This document shows, piece after piece, positions 35,101 through 43,194 of a DNA stretch of 64,000 nucleotides. Position numbers and translations under genes: made by a program. Under the pieces are notes generated by a model. It saw only the letters and a list, made by a program, of their open reading frames with translations, did not search any database and had not been told where the DNA came from. The stretch comes from Deltaproteobacteria bacterium. Its GTDB lineage: Bacteria; Desulfobacterota; Binatia; HRBIN30; JACQVA1. Location of the stretch: positions 642,951-706,950 of the forward strand of contig JACOST010000028.1 in the NCBI GenBank assembly GCA_016178705.1, written 5' to 3'. Numbering within the stretch: position 1 is the first letter of the stretch; every line of letters begins with the position of its first letter.

Positions 35101-36297
35101 ATGTTTCCGCGCGACTTCCGCTTCTACCTTGCCAGCCGCTTCTGCGCTGGAACGGCAATGACCATGATGCGCGCGGCCATCGCGTGGCACGTGTTCGATC
35201 TCTCGCATTCGGCGTTTCACCTCGGGTTGGTCGGACTGGTCCAATTCATTCCGGCGCTCAGCCTGGTGCTGGTCGGGGGCGCGGTCGCGGATACCTACGA
35301 CCGTCGCCGCATCATCATGGCGGCACAGTCGCTCGCGTTCACCGCCGCGATCGTGCTGTTCGTCGCCACCTACCGAGACTTGGCGACCTTGCCGCTGCTC
35401 TACGGCACCGTGTTCTTTATCGCCATCGCCGCGGCGTTCGACAATCCCGCGCGCGCGGCGCTGCTGCCGACCATCGTACCTCGCGAGAGCTTCCCGCGTG
35501 CGGTTACCATCTCGTCCACCAATCAAGCGCTGGCGTTCATCAGCGGACCGACGCTCTGTGGTCTGGTCATCGCCTCAGCCGGCATCGGCACGGTGTACGC
35601 CGTCTACGGGATTCTGATTCTCGGATCGATCATCGGCGTAAGCCTCCTGCATCAGCGACCGCACAACGGCGAGCGCCGCGTGGTGAGCCTGCACGCGATT
35701 CGCGAAGGCCTGCGTTTCGTCCGCCGCCAGCAGATCGTCCTCGGTTGCATGACGCTCGACATGTTCGCGGTGATCTTCGGTGGCGCGACGGCGCTGCTGC
35801 CGATCTACGCCAACGAGATTCTCCAAGTCGGCCCGCGCGGCTACGGCTTGCTGACGTCGTCGCTCGAGATCGGCGCGCTGCTGACATCACTAGCGCTGAT
35901 GACCGCGCGGCCAATCCGGCATGCCGGCAACGCGTTGCTCATGGCAGTGGGTGGCTTCGGCATCGCGACGATCGTGTTCGGTCTGTCGCGCTGGTTTCCG
36001 CTCTCGATCGCCGCCTACATGGCGGCCGGCGTCGCCGACCAAATCAGCGTGGTCATGCGCAGCACGGCGATCCAGCTTTCCACCCCCGACGAGTTGCGCG
36101 GCCGCGTCAGCTCGGTGAACTTCCTGTTCATCGGCGCTTCGAACCAACTGGGCGCGGTGGAGTCCGGCTTCGTGGCCGCACTGACCAACGCGACGTTCTC
36201 CGTCGTCAGCGGCGGCGTCGGGTGCCTGATCGTATTGGTGATCGTGGCCCTCACCATGCCCGAGCTGCGCCGCTATCGAATCGATCATCGAAGCTGA
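35101..36297 (+). CDS. MFS exporter (EntS/MFS_3-like)
   Basis: A 398-residue, twelve-span major facilitator transporter. Features are FRFYLASRFCAGTAMTMMRAAIAWHVFDLSHS at the start, GGAVADTYDRRRIIMAAQ (the loop 2-3 motif A with D.YDRR) and PTIVPRESFPRAVTISSTNQALAFISGP in the middle. This pattern matches the MFS_3 group, which exports siderophores such as enterobactin and other small molecules by proton antiport. The substrate is unknown. I start at the ATG at 35101, since the 16 upstream codons of the longer frame are Cys/Gly-rich and unlike the family. Confidence 0.88.
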   Translation: MFPRDFRFYLASRFCAGTAMTMMRAAIAWHVFDLSHSAFHLGLVGLVQFIPALSLVLVGGAVADTYDRRRIIMAAQSLAFTAAIVLFVATYRDLATLPLLYGTVFFIAIAAAFDNPARAALLPTIVPRESFPRAVTISSTNQALAFISGPTLCGLVIASAGIGTVYAVYGILILGSIIGVSLLHQRPHNGERRVVSLHAIREGLRFVRRQQIVLGCMTLDMFAVIFGGATALLPIYANEILQVGPRGYGLLTSSLEIGALLTSLALMTARPIRHAGNALLMAVGGFGIATIVFGLSRWFPLSIAAYMAAGVADQISVVMRSTAIQLSTPDELRGRVSSVNFLFIGASNQLGAVESGFVAALTNATFSVVSGGVGCLIVLVIVALTMPELRRYRIDHRS

Positions 36298-36312
36298 CTC
36301 AGCTCTCGGGAT

Positions 36313-37287
36313 TCAATTCTTCGGTGGCTTGCGGCGCTGACCTCCCAATCCGCTCGCCGCCACGATCACGCCGGCGAGTAGGAACAGTCCATTGGTGAGC
36401 TTGCTCCAGTTCGTCCACGCCGCGCCGGACGCGAGGCCGATGCCGAGCGCGATCAACAGATTGCCCGACCGCCGCGTGCGGCGCGCCCACTCGCGCCCGA
36501 GCGCGAGACTGAGGAGGATCGCACCGCCGGTGGCCAGCACGCCGCCCGTTGAAAACAGCAGGATCGGGCTCAGCAGCAGAAACGCTCCCGTGCTCGACAA
36601 GATCAATGTGCTCGCCCCCAAGAATTCGACGCCAACGGGCGTGGGCATCAAGTCGGCGCGTTCAGCAACCGGTGCGGGCGGCGGCGGCGCGGGTTCGTCG
36701 TCGCGAGGCGCCTCACGAACCGGCGCCACCTTATAGAGGCGGATCGGGTGCTCGATGTTCTTCAACTGCTTTAGCCCGACATCTTCCATCGGCAGGTCGA
36801 GCTTGTTGCGAATCTGTTGATACACCGCTTCGGAGATGCAGATGCCGCCGGGATCGGCGAGCGGTTCGAGGCGCGCGGCGATGTTCACACCGTCACCGTA
36901 GACGCGATAGTCTTCCACGATCACGTCGCCGAGATGCACACCGATGCGGGTTTCGATGCGCGCGTCGGGCTGCTGCCCGGCGTTGCGCGCGGTTTGTTCT
37001 TCCTGAATGCGGCACGCGCAGCGCACGGCGTTGACGACGCTGTCGAACTCGCCGAACACCGAATCACCGGCGGTGTCGACCACACGGCCTTCGAACTGCT
37101 CGACCAGCCTCAGCACGCGATCGTGAAATTCCTTGATGAGGTCGACGGTGGCGTCTTCGTTCTTGCCCATCATGCGGCTGAAGCCGCTGACGTCGGCCAT
37201 CATGATGGCCGAGAGTTTCCGCCGCCGGCGCGCCTGCGGGTCCGTCGATGATGTGTCGGGCGGAGCGGGTGACTTGGGATCAGCCAT
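36313..37287 (-). CDS. Class III adenylate/guanylate cyclase with C-terminal membrane segments
   Basis: A 324-residue cyclase. The catalytic domain is N-terminal (about 25-190): SAIMMADVSGFSRMM holds the first metal Asp, VDTAGDSVFGEFDSV the second, and VYGDGVNIAARLE the transition-state region. A Pro-rich hinge (PAPPPPAPVAERA) leads to three or four hydrophobic spans (about 220-310) ending RRKPPKN. Most relatives carry TPR or ATPase domains there; a bare membrane tail is less common. It should make cAMP or cGMP at the membrane. I use the ATG at 37287; an in-frame GTG at 37299 is an alternative. Confidence 0.88.
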   Translation of the reverse strand: MADPKSPAPPDTSSTDPQARRRRKLSAIMMADVSGFSRMMGKNEDATVDLIKEFHDRVLRLVEQFEGRVVDTAGDSVFGEFDSVVNAVRCACRIQEEQTARNAGQQPDARIETRIGVHLGDVIVEDYRVYGDGVNIAARLEPLADPGGICISEAVYQQIRNKLDLPMEDVGLKQLKNIEHPIRLYKVAPVREAPRDDEPAPPPPAPVAERADLMPTPVGVEFLGASTLILSSTGAFLLLSPILLFSTGGVLATGGAILLSLALGREWARRTRRSGNLLIALGIGLASGAAWTNWSKLTNGLFLLAGVIVAASGLGGQRRKPPKN

Positions 37288-37401
37288 CGCTCGAATCACC
37301 CACGCGCGGTGCCTGCCTGCCGCATGCGTATAGGACTACGACAAACGCGAAGGGCGGATCAAGGCGAGCGCGGTTCGTGGTTAACCTTGATCTGACATGA
37401 A

Positions 37402-37556
37402 CGGATTCACCGCAGAGGGCGCCGAGAGCGCCGAGCCAAAGAGCTGGAGACCACGAAGGAGCACACGAAAGTCCATTGCCAGTGAGGTTGATGAAAATCG
37501 CCGAATACTCTCGTGCCGACTCTCTCTCTGCGATCTCCGCGCTCTCGGCGGTGAGT
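37402..37556. repeat. Dispersed ~155 bp element, copy 2 (inverted relative to 31893-32050)
   Basis: It begins CGGATTCACCGCAGAGGGCG and ends CTGCGATCTCCGCGCTCTCG followed by GCGGTGAG. Both ends match the reverse complement of the copy at 31893-32050. It sits in the gap between the cyclase and GNAT genes, with the GNAT stop 13 bases beyond its end. The two copies face opposite ways and bracket about 5.3 kb. Confidence 0.65.
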
Positions 37557-37568
37557 CTTAGTGTCCGA

Positions 37569-38009
37569 TCAAAGTTGAGGCCGCGGGCTGACGCGCTCCA
37601 TGTGCCGGTCGGGATGCGCAAGCGGCGTGAAAGCAAACTGGCGATAGAGTTCCTGCGCGTCGTTGGTGATCAAATGAAAGCGGCGCAGCCCCTGCAAGTC
37701 CGGATGCGCCAGGATGCAGCGCATCAGCCACTTCGACAGCCCGCGGCCGCGATGCGACGGCAGCAGGAAAACGTCGGCCAAGTAGGCGAACGTCGCGTAG
37801 TCGGAGACGACGCGCGCAAAGCCCACCTGGATCTGTTCCTCGTACACACCGAAGCAGAGCGAGTGGTTGATCGAACGCACGACGGTCTCGCGGGAGCGAT
37901 CGAGCGCCCAATACGCTGACTGCGACAGAAACGTGTGAATGGTGTCGATGCTGAGGCGTGCGGGATCGGTCGAGATCGTGAACGGTCCTTCGCTACACTC
38001 GTAATCCAT
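37569..38009 (-). CDS. GNAT family N-acetyltransferase
   Basis: A 146-residue acetyltransferase, the compact size of the YjhQ/YpeA-like type. The acetyl-CoA loop is clear: LADVFLLPSHRGRGLSKWLM (R/Q-x-x-G-x-G/A pattern). It is followed by HPDLQGLRRFHLITNDAQELYRQFAF with the conserved Tyr near the catalytic position. The N-terminus has SIDTIHTFLSQSAYWA, typical of the group. The substrate is unknown. It is 9 bases from the membrane protein gene upstream on the same strand, so the two may be co-transcribed. Confidence 0.9.
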   Translation of the reverse strand: MDYECSEGPFTISTDPARLSIDTIHTFLSQSAYWALDRSRETVVRSINHSLCFGVYEEQIQVGFARVVSDYATFAYLADVFLLPSHRGRGLSKWLMRCILAHPDLQGLRRFHLITNDAQELYRQFAFTPLAHPDRHMERVSPRPQL

Positions 38010-38018
38010 CCGATCCTC

Positions 38019-38633
38019 TCACCCCCGGCGCAGCTTGGCATATGCGCGCAAGCCTATCGCTGCGATCAGCAACGCCGCGAACGGTATGTACGCAGGCGTG
38101 GTCAGCGCTCGCGGCAGATACGACACGAAGAATATCGCCCAGATCCAGTACATCCCCACGGTGTGCAACCGCCGCCACGTGCGCGCGCCCAGCCACTGAG
38201 TGGTGCGATCGAACGACGTGGCCGTCATCGCCGCGATGAACACGTAAGCCATGCCGCCACCGATGAGAGCCGCTGGACCAGTTGTGAAATCGGCAGCGAC
38301 CCGCGTCAGCGCGATGATGAAGGCGAGATGCATCGTGTGCGAGACCGCGAACGATACGCCGAGGTAGCGCCGGTTCTTCAACAGCCAGCAACTGACGGGC
38401 GTTGGCCACGTGCGCTGCAGCGCCGAGGCGACGAAGGCGGCGAGGAACAGCACAAACGAGGTCTGCGCGCTGGTGCGAACGAGGGCGCGGACGCCAGGCT
38501 CCGTGACACCAACCGCGAGCGCAATCACCGCGAAGAAGATCGTCAGGATGGCAGCCGCCCAGCCCACCAACGGCCAGCCGCCAAACTCGTCCACGCTTCT
38601 CGATCGACGAGAGAGTTCCTGTTCGGCAATCAT
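38019..38633 (-). CDS. Ferric-reductase-like heme membrane protein (MsrQ/YedZ-like fold)
   Basis: A 204-residue protein with about six membrane segments. His residues fall in the positions expected for a b-type heme pair in the ferric-reductase-like domain: SHTMHLAFIIALTRV and RTWRRLHTVGMYWIWAIFF. TSAQTSFVLFLAAFVASAL also fits the family. It probably moves electrons across the inner membrane, but the MsrP partner gene is not here. The ATG at 38633 was chosen because the extended frame to 38819 runs antisense over the next gene's promoter region and is not membrane-like. Confidence 0.78.
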   Translation of the reverse strand: MIAEQELSRRSRSVDEFGGWPLVGWAAAILTIFFAVIALAVGVTEPGVRALVRTSAQTSFVLFLAAFVASALQRTWPTPVSCWLLKNRRYLGVSFAVSHTMHLAFIIALTRVAADFTTGPAALIGGGMAYVFIAAMTATSFDRTTQWLGARTWRRLHTVGMYWIWAIFFVSYLPRALTTPAYIPFAALLIAAIGLRAYAKLRRG

Positions 38634-38817
38634 GGGCACAGAAAACCACAACGACGCATGTCTTGTGAAGTCGGCGCGTGATGATCTGTTTCGACGGTTG
38701 TCCGCCGATTTCTTCCCCCCCGGCGAGTATCCGACTGTTGATGGAAGAACGTCACTTCGGCTACCCTGCCCTCTCACTACTGAGGGGAAAAATCTCTCAG
38801 GCGAGGGGGGGCGTTTC

Positions 38818-40500
38818 ATGTGGGCGTGGCTTAAGCAGTTTCTTCCGGACTATTTGGTCGGGACGGCGCTTGATCAATTTCTGGACAGCAAATGGGGAAA
38901 ACGCTTTCAGGGTTGGCTTGTGGTCGCAGTGATTACCTACATCGGCAACGTTGCCGCGTGGCTCTCTGGATTGAGCCCGGCCTTGAAATACATCTCGTTG
39001 GGTGCCGCCGGGGCTTTCACCCTTGGAACCATCGTCACCGGCACGTTTGCTATCCGCGACAAGCGACGTGCGGACGTGAGGTCACCCAGTCCGCGAGCTG
39101 CCCCGAGGGAGCGGGCAACAATTGTCCGGACTCCTGCGCAAAATGAAGCAGAAACGGCAACCAGATTCCCCCCACGGTTGATGGAGAGGCTGAATGGTGA
39201 GCTTACCAATGTGTATCTGAAATTACGGCGCGGTGTTAGTGAAGTGTCGCTCGAAACGGGAATGCTGCTTCGCGATGCGATAGAAGAGCTAGAGCGAACG
39301 TTTGCCTATAACGATCACGATCTGCATCAACCGGTGCGTGACATCGTCGAACGTTCGCTCAATGAGGCCAAGAAGACCCTGGACGGTTTGGCACAGTGGC
39401 TTGATGGTGGCAGTGTTGGTTCAAGCAAAAACACGATTGCGGAACGAATAAACTTTGCGCAGCAAGCCTTTGAAAATGGGCGAACTGAGTTTGTGGATTT
39501 CTATCGCGACCTACGAAGCGGAAAGATCGCCCTTGGCCAGAATCTGCCGTCCCGAGCGAACTCGCCCTCAGTCGAAGCGGGAGAGCGCACAAGCGAATTG
39601 CGTTCCCTGCTCCTTGCAACCATGGCTGAGATTGGCCACAACGAAAAACTGAAAGCACCAGCGCCGCTTGACGAACGATTTGGCACGGACGAGCCGCTGC
39701 GCGGGTGGCTTGATGAGTTTCTGGAGAATGTCGGGCGCTACAATCTCGGATCGGAAGGGACGAAACTGGTTGACGCGCTTGGTGCTTTGAGTGGTGCGAC
39801 GGATTCAATTTCGCCGACTAAAGGCCCCATCAGGCGAAGCCCATTCAATCTTTTGGAGCCAAATCCCTATTCGGCGGCTGCACAAAGGGCGCGCACGGCA
39901 ATCAACGACTATCTCACCGGACCAGGGGATCGCCGAACGCAAATAGTGCTTGGGGAGGGCGCAAAGACGGGAGATATTCACAATCTGAAATGCGAACGTG
40001 ATCCGACCAAAGGTGGCTTGTCCCTATCCCGAGTCATTAGGGTTTTCCCTATCGGAAGGAAGGACCGCTGGCACATAGACTTGAAGGCGGTGTTCCGCGT
40101 TGACAACGATACAAATCGCCCCGTGAACGTTCGCACTGCCCTCGCGGTTGTCGATGGGCAAGGGCTAACAATAGCCGGCGGTGGCAAGGGTGGTCATTTT
40201 GAAAAGTGGCCAAACATCGGGCGACCGGGCAGCAATTTTCAGAGGCTTCCCCAGAAGGAGGCAGATATTGGATCACCGGAGCTACGGCTTGCTGCTTATG
40301 AAGTCGTGGAGGCGTGCCTTGTCCACAATTTCATGATCATTCCGACCTCGGTAGCGGATTCGATCACCGACAAACACAAGCTCAATTTGGTCCTCTATAC
40401 GAACGAGTCTGAGCACTCCGAGTCGATTTCAATCGATAGAAGAGCGGCCCTGCTAAATGGGGCAGAGGAACGGAAGAGAAGGATTGGGACGCTAGGATGA
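38818..40500 (+). CDS. Membrane-anchored protein of unknown function, lower-GC accessory gene
   Basis: A 560-residue protein I do not recognise. Two hydrophobic segments (about residues 33-52 and 56-80) form an N-terminal hairpin anchor. Charged, helical sequence follows (about 115-260, with LMERLNGELTNVYLKLRRG and VRDIVERSLNEAKKTLDGL). The mixed C-terminal domain (about 380-540) looks beta-rich. The ATG at 38818 follows a very G-rich GAGGGGGGGCG ribosome site. Base composition is visibly more AT-rich than its neighbours and codon use is relaxed, pointing to transfer. It sits beside transposase and repeat debris at 40.7-41.0 kb. Confidence 0.75.
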   Translation: MWAWLKQFLPDYLVGTALDQFLDSKWGKRFQGWLVVAVITYIGNVAAWLSGLSPALKYISLGAAGAFTLGTIVTGTFAIRDKRRADVRSPSPRAAPRERATIVRTPAQNEAETATRFPPRLMERLNGELTNVYLKLRRGVSEVSLETGMLLRDAIEELERTFAYNDHDLHQPVRDIVERSLNEAKKTLDGLAQWLDGGSVGSSKNTIAERINFAQQAFENGRTEFVDFYRDLRSGKIALGQNLPSRANSPSVEAGERTSELRSLLLATMAEIGHNEKLKAPAPLDERFGTDEPLRGWLDEFLENVGRYNLGSEGTKLVDALGALSGATDSISPTKGPIRRSPFNLLEPNPYSAAAQRARTAINDYLTGPGDRRTQIVLGEGAKTGDIHNLKCERDPTKGGLSLSRVIRVFPIGRKDRWHIDLKAVFRVDNDTNRPVNVRTALAVVDGQGLTIAGGGKGGHFEKWPNIGRPGSNFQRLPQKEADIGSPELRLAAYEVVEACLVHNFMIIPTSVADSITDKHKLNLVLYTNESEHSESISIDRRAALLNGAEERKRRIGTLG

Positions 40501-40539
40501 ACGCCAGGGTCGGCGCGGTGCAAAACTAGGCGGACGCCC

Positions 40540-40701
40540 ATGGGAGCGAGATCAGCACAGAAGATCATCTTTTTCTACTGCCATAAGTGCAAGCAGTATG
40601 AACCCAAGACGAGCGCGCACTTCCGCAATCAACGGCGTCGCTTCGCCCGGCGACGCAAGGCGGAGCGCGAGGAAACAACCGCGAATGGTAGCTCCAACTG
40701 A
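40540..40701 (+). CDS. Small Cys-pair protein (53 residues), hypothetical
   Basis: An ATG at 40540 opens a 53-codon frame: a hydrophobic start (KIIFFYCHKCKQYEP) with a CxxC pair like half of a zinc ribbon, then a very basic helix (FRNQRRRFARRRKAEREE). It lies 37 bases after the unknown membrane-anchored gene. It could be a tiny nucleic-acid-binding protein, or a chance frame in remnant DNA. No strong ribosome site is visible. Confidence 0.35.
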   Translation: MGARSAQKIIFFYCHKCKQYEPKTSAHFRNQRRRFARRRKAEREETTANGSSN

Positions 40702-40759
40702 ATCGGCTTGCTGGCGTCGCTCTGACGGGCCGCTGAAAGCGCCCGCCAGTTGCCGCGCT

Positions 40760-40846
40760 TCAGCATCCTGCTATCGCCGCCTCGAAAATTTCTTCGTTGT
40801 GGCGGTTGTTGTAGCGGAACACGAACTCGTTGATGTAGAGCGGCAA
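40760..40846 (-). pseudogene. C-terminal scrap of an IS1595/ISXO2-type transposase
   Basis: The minus strand from 40846 down to the TGA at 40760-40762 reads LPLYINEFVFRYNNRHNEEI then FEAAIAGC. The NEF.FRYN(N/H)R signature is the usual tail of ISXO2-like DDE transposases of the IS1595 family. Nothing upstream of it in that frame is transposase-like: the frame runs into a poly-G repeat at 40843-40910. So only the last 28 or so residues survive. Confidence 0.55.
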
Positions 40847-40910
40847 GGGGGCAAGGGGGATTTTCTGAACATCTGACCAAGTCCCCCTCATTTTTCAAAA
40901 GGGGGAAGTC
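40843..40910. repeat. Poly-G/poly-C dispersed hairpin
   Basis: GGCAAGGGGGCAAGGGGGAT is followed by TCCCCCT (40882-40888) and AGGGGGA (40900-40906), which pair around a T/A-rich loop. This TCCCCCT...AAAGGGGGA motif is a familiar intergenic repeat type in environmental bacterial genomes (general knowledge). Here it truncates the transposase remnant. Confidence 0.5.
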
Positions 40911-40943
40911 GAGTGCGGACCAACGCGGCGAGCCAGATCCTCG

Positions 40944-41040
40944 GTCATTGCGAGCCCTGCAAGGGCGAAGCAACCTTGATGCGCGAGCAGCCGCCCTCAC
41001 TGCGGCGAGATTGCTTCGTCGCTCCGCTCCTCGCAATGAC
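40944..41040. repeat. 97 bp ERIC-like palindromic element (GTCATTGCGAG ends)
   Basis: It has perfect 11-base inverted ends, GTCATTGCGAG and CTCGCAATGAC, with a second inverted pair inside (CGAAGCAA and TTGCTTCG). It is a typical non-autonomous dispersed element. It lies about 110 bases upstream of the metallo-beta-lactamase-fold gene, so it may sit in that gene's leader or promoter region. Frames crossing it give the usual meaningless Arg/Ala-rich translations. Confidence 0.75.
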
Positions 41041-41148
41041 GACTTCCAATGCACTCAGGGTTTGGTTCAACCCGAGAAACCACCGTCCCCCCGCGCTGGT
41101 GTCGCGCCACCGGTCACGCTATGGAGCCGGCGATTTGCGGAGGGGTGT

Positions 41149-42114
41149 ATGGTGAAGAAGCTCCTACTCGGGCTGTTGACGATGATCGTGCTGGCGATCG
41201 TCGTAGTGGGGGTCATCCTCACCCGCGCGCACCTGGCGATTCGGCGCGAGCGCGCGCCGCTGCCAACCGACGAAGCGATCGTGGCGGCGAGCGTCGCGAG
41301 CGACGACTTCCCCGTGCGTCTCACCTGGATCAACACCGCCAGCCAGCCCATGCCGCGCTCGGTGGTGCTCGAACCCACGCGCGACCCACGCCCCAACGAT
41401 GCGTATGTGATGAGCCATCCGGCGTTCGTGCTCGAATGGACCGACGGCCGCCTGCTGCTTGTCGATGTCGGCATGAACCGCGAAGGTGCCATCGCGTTCG
41501 GCAAGCCGATCGAACTGCTCAGCGGCGGCCAGGCGCTTCAACCATTGGCAGCGACCGCCGAGCGACTCGGCAACAAGGCGTCACGCGTGCAAGGCGCCAT
41601 TTTCACGCATCTTCACCTCGACCACGTCGGTGGCGTCGCCGACCTCTGCCGCGCCGTGAAGCATCCGGTGCATGTTTTCCAAACCGAAGCACAAGCGGAA
41701 CGAACGAACCACACCACCAGTGCTGGCCTAGCACTGTTGAAGCAGCAACAGAGCTGCGTGGAGGTGACGCGGCTCGGCGGATCGCCGCTGCTACCGGTTG
41801 CGGGTTTTCCCGGCGTGTTCGTCATCGCGGCCGGCGGACATACACCGGGCAGTCAACTCGTCATCGCCTTCGTCAAGACTGCCGACGGCGTGCGCCGCTA
41901 TCTCTTCACCGGCGACATCGTCAACAACATCGACGGCGTCTCGTACGACATCCCGAAGCCGTATCTCTATCGCCTGCTGCTGGTACCCGAAGACGACGTG
42001 CGCCAAGCCCAGCTGCGCACGTTCTTGCGCCGCCAGCGCGATCAAAACAACTTCACCCTGTTGGTCTCGCACGATCAGCGCCAACTCGAACAGAGCGGCG
42101 TCCCGGCGTGGTGA
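41149..42114 (+). CDS. Membrane-anchored MBL-fold metallo-hydrolase
   Basis: A 321-residue metallo-beta-lactamase-fold hydrolase. The N-terminus KKLLLGLLTMIVLAIVVVGVIL is a signal anchor, so the enzyme faces the periplasm. The metal motif is intact: FTHLHLDHVGG with His154, His156, Asp158 and His159. Further ligands are in GGHTPGSQLV, YLFTGDIV and a late SHDQRQLE. Relatives include lactonases and other hydrolases; the substrate is unknown. The ATG at 41149 follows a strong GGAGGGG ribosome site. The open frame upstream to 40948 is only the ERIC-like element. Confidence 0.87.
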   Translation: MVKKLLLGLLTMIVLAIVVVGVILTRAHLAIRRERAPLPTDEAIVAASVASDDFPVRLTWINTASQPMPRSVVLEPTRDPRPNDAYVMSHPAFVLEWTDGRLLLVDVGMNREGAIAFGKPIELLSGGQALQPLAATAERLGNKASRVQGAIFTHLHLDHVGGVADLCRAVKHPVHVFQTEAQAERTNHTTSAGLALLKQQQSCVEVTRLGGSPLLPVAGFPGVFVIAAGGHTPGSQLVIAFVKTADGVRRYLFTGDIVNNIDGVSYDIPKPYLYRLLLVPEDDVRQAQLRTFLRRQRDQNNFTLLVSHDQRQLEQSGVPAW

Positions 42115-42297
42115 GGGCGACATGGCAACGCTTTAGTACCGTCCGCCCCGATCGTGATAGAGGTTGCTTCTGTTGCTGTTGATGCCCCTAATCTTCGACC
42201 ACCGCGCGATGGAGATCGCACAGAGTCGGCCGGATCTAAGTCGGCTGCGACGAGTCCCAACATTCGCTCGCTGTGAGGTCAAGCTCAGGAGCCTTCC

Positions 42298-43194
42298 ATG
42301 AGCGCGGAACCGCCCTCGATCGTAGGTGCGCATCCCTTGCTGATTCAAGCGTTAGATCTCGCCAAGCGCGCCGCGCAGGTCGAGTCACCGATCCTCATCA
42401 CTGGTGAGCCTGGCACAGGCAAGAGCCTCGTCGCACGCTCCATTCACGCGCGCAGCCCTCGATTCGGAAGTGTTTTCGTCTCCGTTGGTTGCAGTTCAGT
42501 GACCCCTGAGCTGTTCGAGCAGAGGCTCAATGAGGCGCGTGGGGGCACGTTGTTTCTCAGTCATGTCTCTGAGCTCACCCTACAACCGCAGGCACGGTTG
42601 AGCGCCTACCTGAGCGAGAGGGACGCCGGCGGCGCCGCCGCGCCGCAGACCGCCACTCGCCTCATTGCCGCTGCCGATCAAGATCTCGCGCTCCAAGTCA
42701 AGAACGGGCTGTTTCGAAAAGATCTTTACTATCGCCTTGCAGTGCTTCAACTGAGTCTCCCACCTCTGCGCGAGCGACGGTCAGACATCCCGGCCCTAGC
42801 AAAGTACTTCCTCGACCTGCCTTCACGAGCCAAGCCTGGAGTGATCCCGCAACTGACTGACGAAGCGCTGACATTCATGTGGCAATACGACTGGCCAGGG
42901 AACGTTCGTGAGTTGGCGAACGTCATCGACCAAATGACTACCTCCAGCTCAAGCGCCAGTCTCGGGATCGAGGCGCTTCCGACCGCGATTCGTCGCCTCG
43001 ACCTTCAGCGGATCGCGCCTGAAGTGGCAATCGATCCGAAGGGGATGGACCTCGATCGCGTCGTTCAAGATTTTGAGGACCGCTTGATCGACGAGGCATT
43101 GAAAAGAACGAGGGGAAACAAGCAAGCCGCGGCTCACATGCTTGGCCTCAAGCGTACGACCTTGGTCGCGAAGCTGCGTCGCCGCGAGATTTGA
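42298..43194 (+). CDS. Sigma-54-activator-like AAA+ protein lacking GAFTGA and Walker B residues
   Basis: A 298-residue protein built like an NtrC-family activator without a receiver domain. Walker A is intact (GEPGTGKS, residues 36-43). The segment that should carry GAFTGA is missing: FVSVGCSSVTPELFE runs directly into QRLNEARGG. Walker B reads TLFLSHVSE instead of the usual LFLDEIGE. Downstream motifs remain: FRKDLYYRLAVLQLSLPPLRERRSDIPAL and WPGNVRELANV. A Fis-type HTH ends the protein (NKQAAAHMLGLKRTTLVAKL). It should bind DNA but probably cannot hydrolyse ATP or remodel sigma-54. It may be a repressor or a decaying gene. Confidence 0.82.
   Translation: MSAEPPSIVGAHPLLIQALDLAKRAAQVESPILITGEPGTGKSLVARSIHARSPRFGSVFVSVGCSSVTPELFEQRLNEARGGTLFLSHVSELTLQPQARLSAYLSERDAGGAAAPQTATRLIAAADQDLALQVKNGLFRKDLYYRLAVLQLSLPPLRERRSDIPALAKYFLDLPSRAKPGVIPQLTDEALTFMWQYDWPGNVRELANVIDQMTTSSSSASLGIEALPTAIRRLDLQRIAPEVAIDPKGMDLDRVVQDFEDRLIDEALKRTRGNKQAAAHMLGLKRTTLVAKLRRREI

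Noticed and set aside
25218-38633. Calling 25-38 kb a defence island
   Set aside because: Only the NACHT-nuclease candidate and one Phd/PIN pair are present, 5 kb apart, with metabolic genes between. That is not enough clustering.
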